Positions 9,795 to 20,550 are shown, counted from the stretch's first letter. The stretch is 64,000 nucleotides of DNA from Acanthopleura granulata (GCA_016165875.1 JABBOT010000004.1:18911672-18975671), one strand, 5' to 3'. Made by a program: numbers and translations. The notes: generated from the letters alone by a model not told the origin.

Positions 9795-9812
9795 CCCCCC
9801 CCCCCCCCCCCC
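9795..9812 (+). repeat. Run of 18 C residues
   Basis: An uninterrupted poly-C tract lies just before the last coding trace of the element. Length is likely to vary between individuals and is prone to sequencing error. Confidence 0.9.
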
Positions 9813-9814
9813 GA

Positions 9815-10224
9815 CTGAAGATCAGCACGAGTATAGATTACAATATATTAGCACTCTGAAAAAAAGTTAGAAGACCAGAGAGATGCCAGAGCCGCTCTAT
9901 ACAAAAAATACCACAGGACAGTCAACGCCATTGATGGTATTGAAACCGTGCTACCTACGGCCAGAATGGGTCTCGGCGTCGCAGGTGTCGGGTGTATCCA
10001 CGATAATTGCGGCGCCTATAGCTATAAGCATGGAAGACGCGGCCTTAGCCTGTGGCCTTCTCAGTGGGGTCGGTAAGTTTCTACGCCGGCGCCTGTCCGG
10101 CAGATGTAAGAAACGTAAGGAAATCCGCTTACTGGTTGAGTGTAAGCTTAATTCAATTATCGACGACATCTCTACAGCTCTGACAAACGATCTAATTGAG
10201 TCTGGTAACCCAGGCCTAGACTGA
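9815..10224 (+). pseudogene. Polinton-associated hydrophobic/basic protein, frameshifted
   Basis: Coding-like sequence begins right after the C run, passes a frameshift in an A-run at about 9859 to 9865 (resuming KLEDQRDARAALYKKYHR) and another near 9990. It then follows the open frame that ends at 10224. The order is an N-terminal charged helix, a glycine/alanine-rich hydrophobic stretch (TIIAAPIAISMEDAALACGL), a basic cluster (KFLRRRLSGRCKKRKEIR) and a conserved-looking tail (VECKLNSIIDDISTALTNDL). From memory, similar proteins with an ESKLNTIxDxVSxAL tail are common beside Polinton-like elements in invertebrates; their function is unknown to me. The strong hairpin starts 25 bases after the stop. 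Confidence 0.5.
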
Positions 10225-10248
10225 GAAGGCTGATTCATTGAAGTAAGC

Positions 10249-10300
10249 AAAATTCAAACCCTACAGGACTCCGGCGAGGGAGTTCTAGGGTTTGAATTTT
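10249..10300. terminator. Long hairpin downstream of the last Polinton gene
   Basis: The first 14 bases (AAAATTCAAACCCT, 10249 to 10262) pair perfectly with 10287 to 10300. Inside, 10265 to 10272 pairs with 10279 to 10286 including one G-T wobble, leaving a 6-base loop and a 2-base bulge. It follows a stop codon by 25 bases, so an RNA 3'-end or stability role is possible. It could equally mark the element end. Confidence 0.7.
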
Positions 10301-10319
10301 ATGTGCTTTGCCGCACCTC

Positions 10320-10378
10320 ACAAAACTTGTCCCGCTACACAAAACTTGTCACGCCTAAGAAAACTTGTTCCGCTCTAG
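10320..10378 (+). repeat. Three 19-bp direct repeats at the element's right edge
   Basis: The core AAAACTTGT plus a following CGC begins at 10322, 10341 and 10360, an exact 19-bp period, with small differences between copies. Iteron-like arrays of this sort are seen near the termini of Polinton-type elements, where they may be part of the inverted terminal repeat. No second copy in opposite orientation is in the window. Confidence 0.75.
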
Positions 10379-11351
10379 CTGGTGGGACGGCTATCGCTGA
10401 ATTCAGTTAGCTTTACATCATATAGAACCCAGTGTAATTTAAGTATGTCAAGTGGTCTCGCCAGTTGTGCAAATAGTCTATGTCAACTGACTCCCACGCG
10501 AGTAATTTACAATATACTATCATATTGTGAACCCGAAAGTATGTTAACTCTATAACCATTACACATGGCTCTTAATATTAACACAATATATACGGCCGTG
10601 TTTACATACATAAATAATGGCCATTGTGGGTGCTTCTAGCTGCGAGCCCCAGGGCCGGCGAGCGTGGTGAGTAGTCCCCAAGGCTTTTATTGTATGTACA
10701 TAAACAATCCCCAATTATCTCTGAATGTGAACGCCCGTTTGTCTACAGGGATATTTGGCAAAAAGTTGTGTGCACGAACACAAAAAGAGTTAAAGTCGTC
10801 TGTATGCTGTGAGAAAGTTATGAAGACAATATGAACTGTCTTACATGAAGTCGCGAAAATTGACTTTTGTCTCATCGTGATTCGGGAAGTAACAACGGCA
10901 GTATGTAGAACTCGTGTATGCTTTCATGTATATAGTATTATACAGGCAGTTATGCTTGATCACCGCACAGATTATTGGAACACAGTTTGAGAATTGAGGC
11001 CCCATTGTGAAACCCGATGGAGATTTTAACCGAGTGTTTCCAGTTTTAGTGCCGGTATTTACAATTAAGTAGTCCTAAGAGAGACCACCCTATATTTTGG
11101 AAGATGCAATGATGTTATATAATCGGTATCCAAACGAAAATGATGTTATATAAATATCACTATGATTATATGTCATACTCGGTAAACATTTTTCAGGAAG
11201 TGCCCAGCAAACTGATTTGATATGCCATTAATCACAATGAACTAAAACATTTTAGTTAATATTATTATCAATAGTCGCTATATTCATAATTATATGTAAA
11301 TGGCTAAAAACACTTACATGAATAAAATACAAAAAGCATTATAACTTTAAA
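10379..11351. other. AT-rich intergenic DNA, no gene seen
   Basis: No coding exon, tRNA or recognisable transposon found. A 62-codon minus-strand frame at 10687 to 10875 has no protein-like features. An earlier Wntless exon preceding the partial copy was looked for and not found. Confidence 0.5.
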
Positions 11352-11370
11352 TTCCTTGACTCTTTATAAG
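11352..11370 (+). promoter_or_regulatory. Orphan U12-type branch site and 3' splice site
   Basis: TTCCTTGAC at 11352 to 11360 is the minor-spliceosome branch-site consensus. The acceptor AG at 11369 to 11370 lies 11 bases past the branch adenosine. It matches the sequence before WLS exon 10 (39482 to 39500) in place and spacing. No matching U12-type donor joined to an exon was found upstream. Confidence 0.7.
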
Positions 11371-13819
11371 CTGGCCTTCATTGTCACTACTGGAATACCT
11401 GCCTGTGGATACTTCCTTTTCCTCAGCTACATGGTCTACAAATTCTTCCTTTACGTCAGTGCGAACAGACAACTCTGTTCTGTAAGTCTTGGCTCCTCCG
11501 GGGAAGTCACAGGCCGAAAATAATTCCAGTTACAAGGTGGGGGGGTGGGGGGGTGGGGGGGAGCAGAGAGGGAATTATTTCGTCGAACTTTTTTACAGAA
11601 TGGGACTTTATTCTGTGTTAATTCCCGCCTAAATGTCGCCAGTGGAATGACACAGATAGTACCAGGATGAGTAGAGAAGAACATAACAGTATCAAAAGTT
11701 CTGTGCGGGCCATACTCTAACATCTGAGATATTGTCTAAATGTACATAGAATCATCCCAAAGCTGAGCACAAGACAAGCTTTCAAAACACGCATGTAATT
11801 CAAGATAAGGAAAATGTGTTGATGAAAAGAAAACGAACCAGAAGTCAGACATTGGAATATGCGGGTGGTGAAGGGTGGTGTTATGGTGCCAGAATTGAAC
11901 TTCTGGCTGTAGAATGGGTGGTTTCTTAGAAATTTAGCATGTTTATGCTAAAGACTCTTCTCTTGATCTTTAAGGTTAAATAAATTAACTCCGCAACATC
12001 CACTCCAAATGTCTAAATTATGAAAGACAACAGCGTGCACAGAAGTAAGGTTGTGCAGTACTAAATAAAATGTGCAGCTAATCTTCTCAGTATAGTTTAT
12101 AGGTTTATCAATATAGTGTTTCTTATGTCAAAAGCTGCGTTAGCCTTTATGATTCAGCTGATGAATTCTAGAGCAGTGACACCTAATAAATTGCACTTAA
12201 CACCACTGCACCCTTTTTTCTTATTTCAGTCTGCTTAAAGTATAGTGCAAAAAACGTTTAAGGTTTTAGCATTGAAGCATTTACCTGTGAATAGTTGGAA
12301 TAAAACCATAACATAAGAGGCCGAATTTCGCCATTTACGTGTTTCCATTTCCCACGTACAACACTGTCGTCGCTGCTGTGATTTTACATTATGCTGTGGT
12401 CTTTTTGTATTGTATGTGTGATCAATAGGTGTTGCAGATATCGTGAATTTTGGAGACGAACAAAGATATGAAACCTCGAGTAAGACATGAGGCCGCATTC
12501 AGCTTCATTTCGTACAATGTATCACAGTGGCTTCTTATTGTGGAGGTGTCCCAGAAGCACCTTAACGGCACCCCACCAAGCTACATATATAGCTGTAGGA
12601 TTTTACCACTGGGTCATGCAACTAGTACCTTATAGTACTACAGATCTTCGTGTCCGTCAAAAATAAAATAAAGCTTAATAACAATTAAATCGTTCACTAA
12701 AACATTCTTTGACCATTAAGAGATACCAAATGAACTTATATTAAGGGTACAACTGGTAATGTAATGAGGTCCTGATGATAAAACACAGTTGACTTTCACC
12801 TCGGTTTGAAATCTTGTTTAGGAAGGTATAGAGCTATAGCTACATGTACTTTATTACTTGTATCTAAGGGTCAATGTTTTTTCAATAGGAGGCACCAGAG
12901 CGAATAATCTACCGCTTCAAGTTTCTGATGATCACGACCCTTGTGTGTGCAGCACTTACCGTCATCTTCTTCATCCTTAGCCAAGTCCTGAAAGTTCATG
13001 GCCACGCGTACAAAGATTCCCCTCTGAAGTATACTTCCGGCTTCACCATTCGTGAGACACAATTAATGAAAGAACTGTCATATTCATTTACTTGCCAAAG
13101 GATTTACACATGCATTCTCTAAAAATGTGAATATTTCAATAACTGTTATGAATGACAGAACCTTAAGGGTATAAGGAACGCTTATGTTCTTGTATCAGAT
13201 TTTTGTCTGCAGAATCTGTGTTTCTATAATTAGTGTGGTCAGTGGTCCCCACAGAGGAAAGAGGTATGTACTGTATCAGGGTAAAGCTGATATTTACAAC
13301 TTTAAGATTGTGAAATCTGAAATCAAAAGTATATAGTGTGACACTGAAGGTAAGGTGTTCAGCCAAGTCGGTCTGTATATTGTCGATAGGCCTGCTGTCA
13401 ATGTTATAAAATAAATAATGCCATTTTAAGATATTTCAGTATACCTGTAAAAGACAACACGACCTTTGGGACTACACTAGGCTCGTGCTTGTCTACTGTA
13501 TGGTTCCGAGACCCATTATAAATGCCACATGCACAGAGTGGAATTTCGCCACAGACGGTGGACATTCGAATACGTGTAGAACACTGCTGGTATTCAGAAA
13601 TAACAGGATGTTGGAAGGGGAATAGATGCAGCTCGAGATGAAGAGCAGCATGTTATATCACAGGCCTCTCTGCAGCGGACAATAACTCGATGAATATATC
13701 ATAATAAAAACCTTACACTTGCTGTTTTTCAGTTGTGTATAGTATGTGGAATGTATATGGGCTGGCTCTCCTAGCCCTCTGCGCCCCTTCTCACGGGTGT
13801 GTTACTCAACAAAATTTAG
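11371..13819 (+). pseudogene. Partial Wntless copy: three exons homologous to WLS exons 10 to 12
   Basis: Exon-like blocks at 11371 to 11481, 12889 (or 12901) to 13051, and 13733 to 13819 match WLS exons at 39501 to 39644, 40268 to 40418 and 41054 to 41140. The first has lost 33 bases in frame. The second keeps the 151-base core, about 87 percent identical by hand count, with a likely acceptor 12 bases upstream adding four codons in frame. The third keeps 87 bases. All three are open in the WLS phase and end at GT donors. They encode the last three membrane helices (AGI-type helix, [35 protein letters not shown]). Introns are unlike the parent's and differ in length. The YxxI endocytosis signal at the parent exon 10/11 junction is lost. 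Retained introns show a DNA-level duplication, not a retrocopy. It could be a pseudogene or part of a transcribed gene. Confidence 0.8.
11535..11562 (+). other. G-quadruplex-forming G tract
   Basis: Four G runs separated by single T residues follow the donor of the first WLS-like exon by about 50 bases. The pattern meets the usual G4 rule on the plus strand. Confidence 0.75.
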
Positions 13820-14500
13820 GTAAGATGTTATCTTCTAAATTTAATACCTTATCAGAGTCATGTATGTTATCCATCCTGTGGTGGACAACAGTTGATTCAG
13901 TCATTATACGAGGAGCTGATTTGGCAGCTTGGGCAAGAAAGTCTATATTCAAAGGATATTACGTGGGGTCGAGTTGGTTGTTCCCCGTCGGAGAATCACG
14001 CGTGCTGCAATTACTGGAGCTATGATTTCTCGCGTTTTGCATGATTTTCACTTTCATTACCTGGCACGTCGAACATTGAAATGCATGCAATTGCATGGCT
14101 TTAAAATTGTTAAAATGATTAAAATCCACACAGCAACAACATCACATAAAGTAAACATGCACGCAGAATATATAAGTATTTATAGGCCTATATCGTTTTA
14201 TATTTTAAAAGGCGTTAACAAAATTTCACGGGGGGAAAAAAAGAGGAAGATTTGGGCTTGTATGGTGGTAAGAATGCAACATATCTCCCTTACATACATA
14301 GGCATGTCTTCATAATGTTCAGTTATGTGCGCATTTTACGAATTTGCTTCTTTGAGGCCGTATGCATTCACATGCCTCTACCTGAAAATTTGTATATCTT
14401 TACACCATATAACATTATTTAATGTCTGAAGTTTCAAATTTGGTTTCTGGGACAATAAACTTATTTTTGAATGTTTGCATTTTGTTTTCGTTCTTCCAAG
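13820..14500. other. Non-coding interval, no gene seen
   Basis: This stretch follows the third WLS-like exon and would be its intron if the downstream exon-like segments are real. The open frames at 13735 to 14315 are extensions of the WLS-like exon into this interval and show no protein features. Confidence 0.4.
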
Positions 14501-14591
14501 ATTTAATACCTCACCGGCGCGTTTCCTTTCTCTCTTCTAATTTGGTGATGGTGGATGAAGATATGAGTCAGAACGAGGTTGGTCAAGACAG
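14501..14591 (+). other. Candidate coding exon after the partial Wntless copy
   Basis: A pyrimidine-rich acceptor (TTCTTCCAAG) precedes 91 open bases ending at a good donor (AG|GTAAGC). Entered in the phase left by the third WLS-like exon, it reads through without a stop and ends in an acidic stretch (VMVDEDMSQNEVGQDR). WLS C-termini are also acidic after the last helix, but no residue match to the parent exon 13 is clear. Alternatively the internal ATG starts a separate small gene. Confidence 0.4.
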
Positions 14592-14849
14592 GTAAGCGCC
14601 ATGCAGTTCGGAATATGTATTTGACAAGGTCAGAAATGATTTCAACAATGATCATAATCCCTGGGGGAATTATAAGGAAACACTCGGTTATGCCATCTCT
14701 TTTCTAATTCGAGTTATTCACCAAGGACATAGACACAACTGCTGTGTATACAGTATATATTGATATTGTAACAAGAAGGTGGAATATTAACCGCAGGTGA
14801 TCACTCTCTAAACAGGAGTGGTTTTGCTATAATACTACTGACGTTGCAG

Positions 14850-14964
14850 CATCGATGCAGAGTTTTGTGGACCTGAATCAAAGGAGAAATATTTTCTCAT
14901 GGTGGAAGCAGAGGTCAATGTTGCTCATGGGCCTCTGCATATGAAGCTACGAAAAACAAATTGA
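14850..14964 (+). other. Candidate terminal exon, protein-like open frame
   Basis: The acceptor TTGCAG is followed by 115 bases that, in the phase of the previous candidate exon, read as charged globular protein (SIDAEFCGPESKEKYFLMVE, then NVAHGPLHMKLRKTN) and stop at TGA 14962. Family unknown. Confidence 0.35.
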
Positions 14965-15354
14965 TTGGCTACAGTTCCGGCGGAAGCCTTGGTCTCGTTT
15001 TGTCATACTTGGATGTCGCTATCATTGACCACGAGTTGTAATACCATGACTGATTTGAACGGACGGCGTACGGTTTCTTGTATATTTGACCATTGTTCCT
15101 TTGAAAGCCATAGTAAGAGGTTGTCATTTTCCTCACAAATCGTCATCGCAAATTGTCTGCTAAGGTAACTTAGGCCTTATAATGTCACAGGCAAAACAAT
15201 TTTGAAATTAAGTTTTCATTCTCCACATTTAAACAAGGAAATATTATTTCTCTATGATTACCCTTACTTTATATTATCATATGCTTCGGAATAATACTGT
15301 AGCTTATTCAGTCAGTTAGCATTTATATACATGTTGTCTTTTTTTTCCCTGTAG

Positions 15355-15409
15355 CATTCCACCCGAACCTACTGTGTTCACAGTTCCGCCTCATGCAAGT
15401 CAGGCCTGA
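15355..15409 (+). other. Alternative candidate terminal exon with poly(A) signal
   Basis: A T-rich acceptor (TTTTTTTTCCCTGTAG) leads into 18 codons (SIPPEPTVFTVPPHASQA) and a TGA at 15407. It uses the same entry phase as the segment at 14850. AATAAA follows at 15449. A further open acidic segment after TTTTAG begins at 15478 (ETEIEVEIYEEKSIKTQMFD). These cannot all be real together. Confidence 0.3.
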
Positions 15410-15599
15410 GCCCGTGGTCCAGCATAGGAACTTTTTCAGACGGGTGTAAATAAATCTTTAATTTTAGGAGACAGAAATTGAAGTGGAAATATACGAGGAG
15501 AAAAGCATCAAGACACAAATGTTTGATTGTAAGGAACTAGCTATATGCATAAAGACGGTATATACAACACATCAACAAATCTCCTTTTGAAACCCACGT

Positions 15600-18527
15600 G
15601 TAAGACATGTTAAGTTTTCTCAGCACACGCATGTGTATAGGACGTGAGCAATTTAGTAAATTTTTACGGAGACGTATATAGTGTTAGGCGTTTTTTTCCC
15701 CCTGTATGTTTAGTTTTAGATAGTCGTGGATATTTTTCATTTCAGTGGATGTTAAAATGAAGGGAAATACACTGAAATTGATGAAAGAATTTTTAAGCCA
15801 CTTTAATGTATTGTTGTAAAAAGATTGACTTCATAAACTGAACATTTTTTTAATATTCGAAACAAGGATACAGACTATTGCCTATGTGTTTGTGTGTGTG
15901 TGTTCAGGTTTTCAGAACTAATTGCACGGGATACAGCTTGTTCACTTTGTGAAGTGCATTATTGCTTTTATAAGGTGAAGTGTATAATGTATATAGAAGT
16001 ATAGGCCATTTACTCAAAACAGATCTTTAAATAAGAGATTCAGGATGAAAAAGTGAATATACACTGCCAGTTAAGCCTATTTCGATAACTGTTCACTTAT
16101 GTAGGTCTATGCAGTTATGGATCAAATGTGTTACGACTGCCTCAGTGGCCTGGGCCTTGTGATTATAGATTGTACGCATCGGGGTCGGGAGATCCGGGAC
16201 TATTCCAGGATCGGGACATACCAAAAGGAGACAGTACTGTACATTGTTATATACATTTAAGAACTCCTCGTCGTCAAGAAGTACAAAATTACTGAGTACG
16301 ACGTGAAACCCAAGCATACATACATACATATGTACTTATATATCAGACGTGTCTTTAATTAATTCATGTGTATATAATGAACTTTATGTATAGGGGTTTA
16401 ATTATTGTCATATTAAAAGGACCATGGTGCACAAATTTAATGTTTTGAGTCATTTTCTGGCAACATGCAGTTACTGTAGGCCTATATATACCTATATTTA
16501 TAATGAATGGCATTTACATCCGCCCAGAGGAAATGTTGAGCCACTTACATAAACGTAGATTCAAGTGGTACTGTACTATAATAGGCCCATATAAATGTAT
16601 CGGTTTGCCAACATTCAAAACGGAGCAGCGAATTCTTGGACGGCATAAATTGACCGTTTGATCGGTTATGTGTGTTTGTTTATATTTGATTGGTGTTTTA
16701 CGCCGTTCTCAAGAATATTTCACTTTACAATGGCGGCCAGCTTTGGAAACCGGGGGAAACCCACGACCATCCGCCAATACGGAAGCAAGACTCCTAAGTA
16801 ACACATGCTGTTTTCCTCCACTTGAAATGCATGTAAGCATTCGACACCGTTGACAAATTATTTATGTCTTGTTCTTTTAGAAAGTTGTGATATCGTGGCA
16901 CTGGTTTCCTTCTATCCCATGCTTTTTAGCTGACAGGAAGCATCACGGCTTCCGCATTTTTAAGCTGATATGACGTATGAAGTTTGAAGACGTATATCGT
17001 GTTGAATGCCATTTTGCGGCTTCCGCTATACTGTATATTTGCATGACTTATGTGGTTCTGGCAGATATTTTGTTGATAAATATGTCATCTGACTCACGGT
17101 ATTCAAAGTTTTGAACATGTGTCTTACAGATACATTGCTGAAAAATTTATCTTCTCTTCTCTTTAACATTTGACTAGACTGAACAACCAAACAAAGAAAT
17201 TGATTAGTCGCTTGTGCCAATCTGTCAATCAACCTGTTGGGCCAGATTCTGATTAAAATTGAAGATCAACACTTTTTCCCTAGTTTATTTTGTGATAATG
17301 TCTTAGATAGAAGGTTCAGAAATGTAATGGTCTCAATGACCAAGAGTTAAGTCTGTAAACGTCTAAACGTTGAAACCGACATTCGTATACTTGCAATCTA
17401 CCAAAATGGGCGGTCCTGGTCAATAATCACAGGACCAATTTCCAAGAACCACAAATAATAAAGTGTATAACATGTAAAAAAATTTGGGCAGATTTAACCA
17501 TCCTAAAACCATAGAGCTGAATATACAGCTGTCAATTAATTAATTATTTTTATATGATAATAAAGAATAGAGTCTTTTAAGCATTTACAACAGACTAACC
17601 TGAAACTTTTGGAGGCAAAAGGTGCCTCTGGTTCCCTGGTTTCTTTTCAACAAATGCACAGAAATAGTTTTTTTGCACTAAAAATTGGAAATTTCCTTCC
17701 ATGATTATATGATTGTGCACCTGTATTTTAACAGTTCTGACACCTGATCTTGAAATAATAATTGTTTATTGACATTACAACAGATTTTAAAAAATAACAA
17801 TAGACATCACATTTTTATGCCTTTAATATCTTCAGCATTGTCATATATCCTTGAACACCTGACTGTGTGAAGGACAAGTTATGAGTGATGATTTAATTAG
17901 AATGTGTGTTGATAAACAAATTAACTAGAGAGTTAAGTAAACCATGAAAAAACAAAAACACAGGAGAATGTGGTTACAAAGAATGTGGTTAAATATGGAT
18001 GATAATGCAAACAGAAATTAAACATTAATCACAATTATAACAGAAGAAAAGCAATACATCAAAATTTTGATACAGCTAATCACTCAGACAATGTCAACCT
18101 CTTTAATACAAGTGACTTTAATATCTGTTACTTATAACAAATGTCCATTCTTTAGAGGTGTGCAACTCTTAGTTGTGTTACCTAAAGTACCGTTTAAGTT
18201 TTGTGTGCAATTCTGTATGTACATGGAATAGTTGTTTCACTACATCTCATCTCATTAAGGTTTAGCTGGTGCACTAGAAGATACACATGTCAAGTTCAAG
18301 GATATCTGTTATTAATGCAAAATTACGGTAAATAGATATCTGGTTTCTCCTCTTTCTTAAAGCCTTAAGTAATTACAATAAAGACATATTCCATGTTAAC
18401 CTTGGTGTTTAATTAGAGTCAGCTGAATGAGTATGTTCGCAAAGATCACAATCCTTCCTGCAAATTTTCACAATTGAAACAATTTTCAATCTTTCCATGG
18501 AGACTGACTGCAAAATTTTCCATTTTA
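15600..18527. other. AT-rich intergenic DNA with a SINE fragment
   Basis: No coding exon is recognised. It contains one SINE fragment (16682 to 16800) and a short TG repeat near 15889 to 15902. The 17.5 to 18.5 kb part may include the 3' untranslated region of the SYCE2-like gene on the minus strand, but no poly(A) signal could be chosen with confidence. Confidence 0.4.
16682..16800 (-). mobile_element. tRNA-derived SINE fragment (common family), minus strand
   Basis: Shares with the other copies in this window the 3' end (TTGATTGGTGTTTTACGCCG read from the tail), the CAAGAATATTTCAC block and the GGGGGAAACCCACGACCATC block. The middle and the tRNA-like head are missing. Confidence 0.75.
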
Positions 18528-20550
18528 TCAATCATCCTTTTGCAACTGTTGGAAAAGAACTTGAAATGCCTCCTTGAACTGTAAAAGCTCCACTTCTATG
18601 TCCCTTATTCGATCAAAAGTTGCGAAAAGCTCAACTATCAATGACTGGATTTGACGTGCATCATTTTCATAATTGGAAATTATCTCCTGCTGCACAAAAT
18701 CACAAAACCTACTTGCCTAAAACAGAAAATTATAAAAACAGATCAGAATTGACAACACAGGAATATAGGTGTCAACACATACTGAGACATTAAGAAGCAA
18801 AAGACCATTTAATTCTTATTTATTTGATTGGTGTTTCCCTTCATGCTGAAGAATTTTTGGCTTATATGTTGGCATATAAGGATACACATACGCATATATG
18901 GATTTTGAGAATCCAAGGTCTTGACAAACTACTTGACATAAAGCTGCAGCCAAAAACACAATTCATAAAATTTGATCCAATGTGACTAATGTATATAAAA
19001 TATTATGTGTAATTTTGAATACCACGCATGACATAGAAGGTTATGCAGTGGGAATCCAAGCTGATTTCTTTGGAGGGCCAAAATGCAGAGAATAATGAGT
19101 CAGAGGAGAACAATGGCATCAAATCTTTTGCATGTTTAAGAAAAACCTTTAACGGACTTTATCCACCTTTACCTTCTTACTATTGTGATCATTTGGTGGG
19201 CTTGCCAACATAGCAACAGAAATTATAATTCTTTCAGTATAGGCAGAGAAATATCTTCAAAAAACCAACATTAAAAAGGTTGACAAAACTGGGTAGTTTT
19301 ACTTATTACATGTACCATGGCATTACTATAATGTCAAATACTCTTAAAGGCAACAATCACAACTCCGGTACAAGTTCATACCTGTAGTTCCATGGCATTT
19401 CTAAATTCGCTCATGATCCTAATATCTTCAGCTCGCTTCTGATTTATCTGAGCAATGAAGCCCTTAGCATTTTCAACTAAGGTTTCTCTGTTGGATATTG
19501 GGAGCACATTGCCATGAGAAGAACTACAGGGCCTTTCGTAACATGTTGATTGATTTGACAATGTGGCAGATTTTCTGTGTGTCCTTAAGTGAATAAAAAT
19601 GTGAAAGATTAGTCATACAAACATGAATGTTTGAATTTATCAGCTTTATGCAATTTTTCACTTTAGGTCACCCAAATTTAAATCAATATATTATGAATAG
19701 AACAAATCTTCATTCAATGTTGGACAAGAGTGTAAAAATATAACTTGAAAATAATAGATAATAATACAATAATAAAAATAGGAAATACATAAAAAAAAAC
19801 ATCAATGTCAGACAAAAAGGGGGGGGGGGGTTCAGTTTTATTTTTATTCCACTTTTAAGATTTTTTTCCTTACTGTCACTTGCCCATAGAATACAAAACA
19901 ACACTGTTAATGCTTTACTAACTGCACACACATATAAGTCTTCCTGGTAAGAAGATGAAATACCAAAACAAAGGAGAGCAAAGTTAAAATGCTGAGGGCT
20001 CCTTATTCAAGTTTTTGTCTGAAAAAATAATAATAATAACGGAGTGCTAGGCTTCTGTACATCTCAAATTTATACATACACATCTATAGACCTGCATTTA
20101 GGCTTACTGCGGGTCAAAGTGCTCATAAGTCATTGGTCAAGCCCTTGAAGCCCTACAAACACAGTTTAGTTAGGATGATTGTCAGGTACCCAGTGATTGG
20201 CAATGGTTTACTCCAGATATCTCCACCCATAAACATGACCATTTTCATATATAAGAGAAAAAAAATTGAGTACTGTGACTTTACTTGGCACCAATAAAAT
20301 ACATAAGTACAACATACATGTATGTATATTAAAAATGACGGTAATGTCAGGTCACTGGGCATTAAATGTATTACACATACCCCTGAGTGGCATTACTTTC
20401 TCTGGTACTGAAAATGACTCCTACATTTCCTCTTCTCCCTGGGGTAGTTGTGGTGGATGCCACAGAGTAAAGACTGTCCTCACAATAGTCATATCCGTTT
20501 AGTTCAAAACCATCAGAACTGGTATAGTTGCTCTGCCTTAGTGAATCCAT
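18528..20550 (-). CDS. SYCE2: Synaptonemal complex central element protein 2 homologue, 3 exons, 186 aa
   Basis: Coding exons are 20550 to 20381, 19583 to 19382 and 18716 to 18528 (stop TGA 18530 to 18528). Phases 2 and 0 join cleanly to 561 bases. The start ATG is preceded directly by an in-frame TGA, fixing the N-terminus. Residues 1 to 85 are serine/threonine-rich and probably disordered. The rest is helical. The block LVENAKGFIAQINQKRAEDI, then FRNAMELQ, and a second helix with NDARQIQSLIVEL and IEVELLQFKEAF aligns with the conserved helices of vertebrate SYCE2 as I remember them, including the R..D..M..FRN signature and the E.EL heptad. SYCE2 pairs with TEX12 to build fibres holding the central element during meiosis. 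Length fits (human about 218 residues). The family evolves fast, so similarity is modest. The gene is head-to-head with WLS, 1.4 kb away. Confidence 0.75.

Larger units (their letters stand above)
1..10400. mobile_element. Decayed Polinton/Maverick-like (adintovirus-type) element, left end outside window
   Basis: Remnants of the diagnostic Polinton gene set lie together: family-B DNA polymerase (plus), retroviral-type integrase (minus), FtsK/HerA-type packaging ATPase (minus), major capsid-like protein (minus) and a probable minor capsid protein (plus), plus short accessory genes packed with stop/start overlaps of a few bases. Base composition is clearly more GC-rich than the flanking animal DNA. 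Almost every gene has in-frame stops and frameshifts, so the copy is dead. The polymerase fragment begins at base 1, so the element extends left of the window. The right boundary is placed after the hairpin and 19-bp repeats at 10249 to 10378, because no coding trace follows. I could not identify terminal inverted repeats or a target-site duplication. Confidence 0.85.

Noticed and set aside
12235..12635. Open frames between the first two WLS-like exons
   Set aside because: No similarity to WLS or other families and no suitable splice phases; treated as intron.
18820..18900. SINE-like TTTATTTGATTGGTGTTTCC near the SYCE2-like gene
   Set aside because: Only the terminal 20 or so bases resemble the common SINE tail; the rest does not match.
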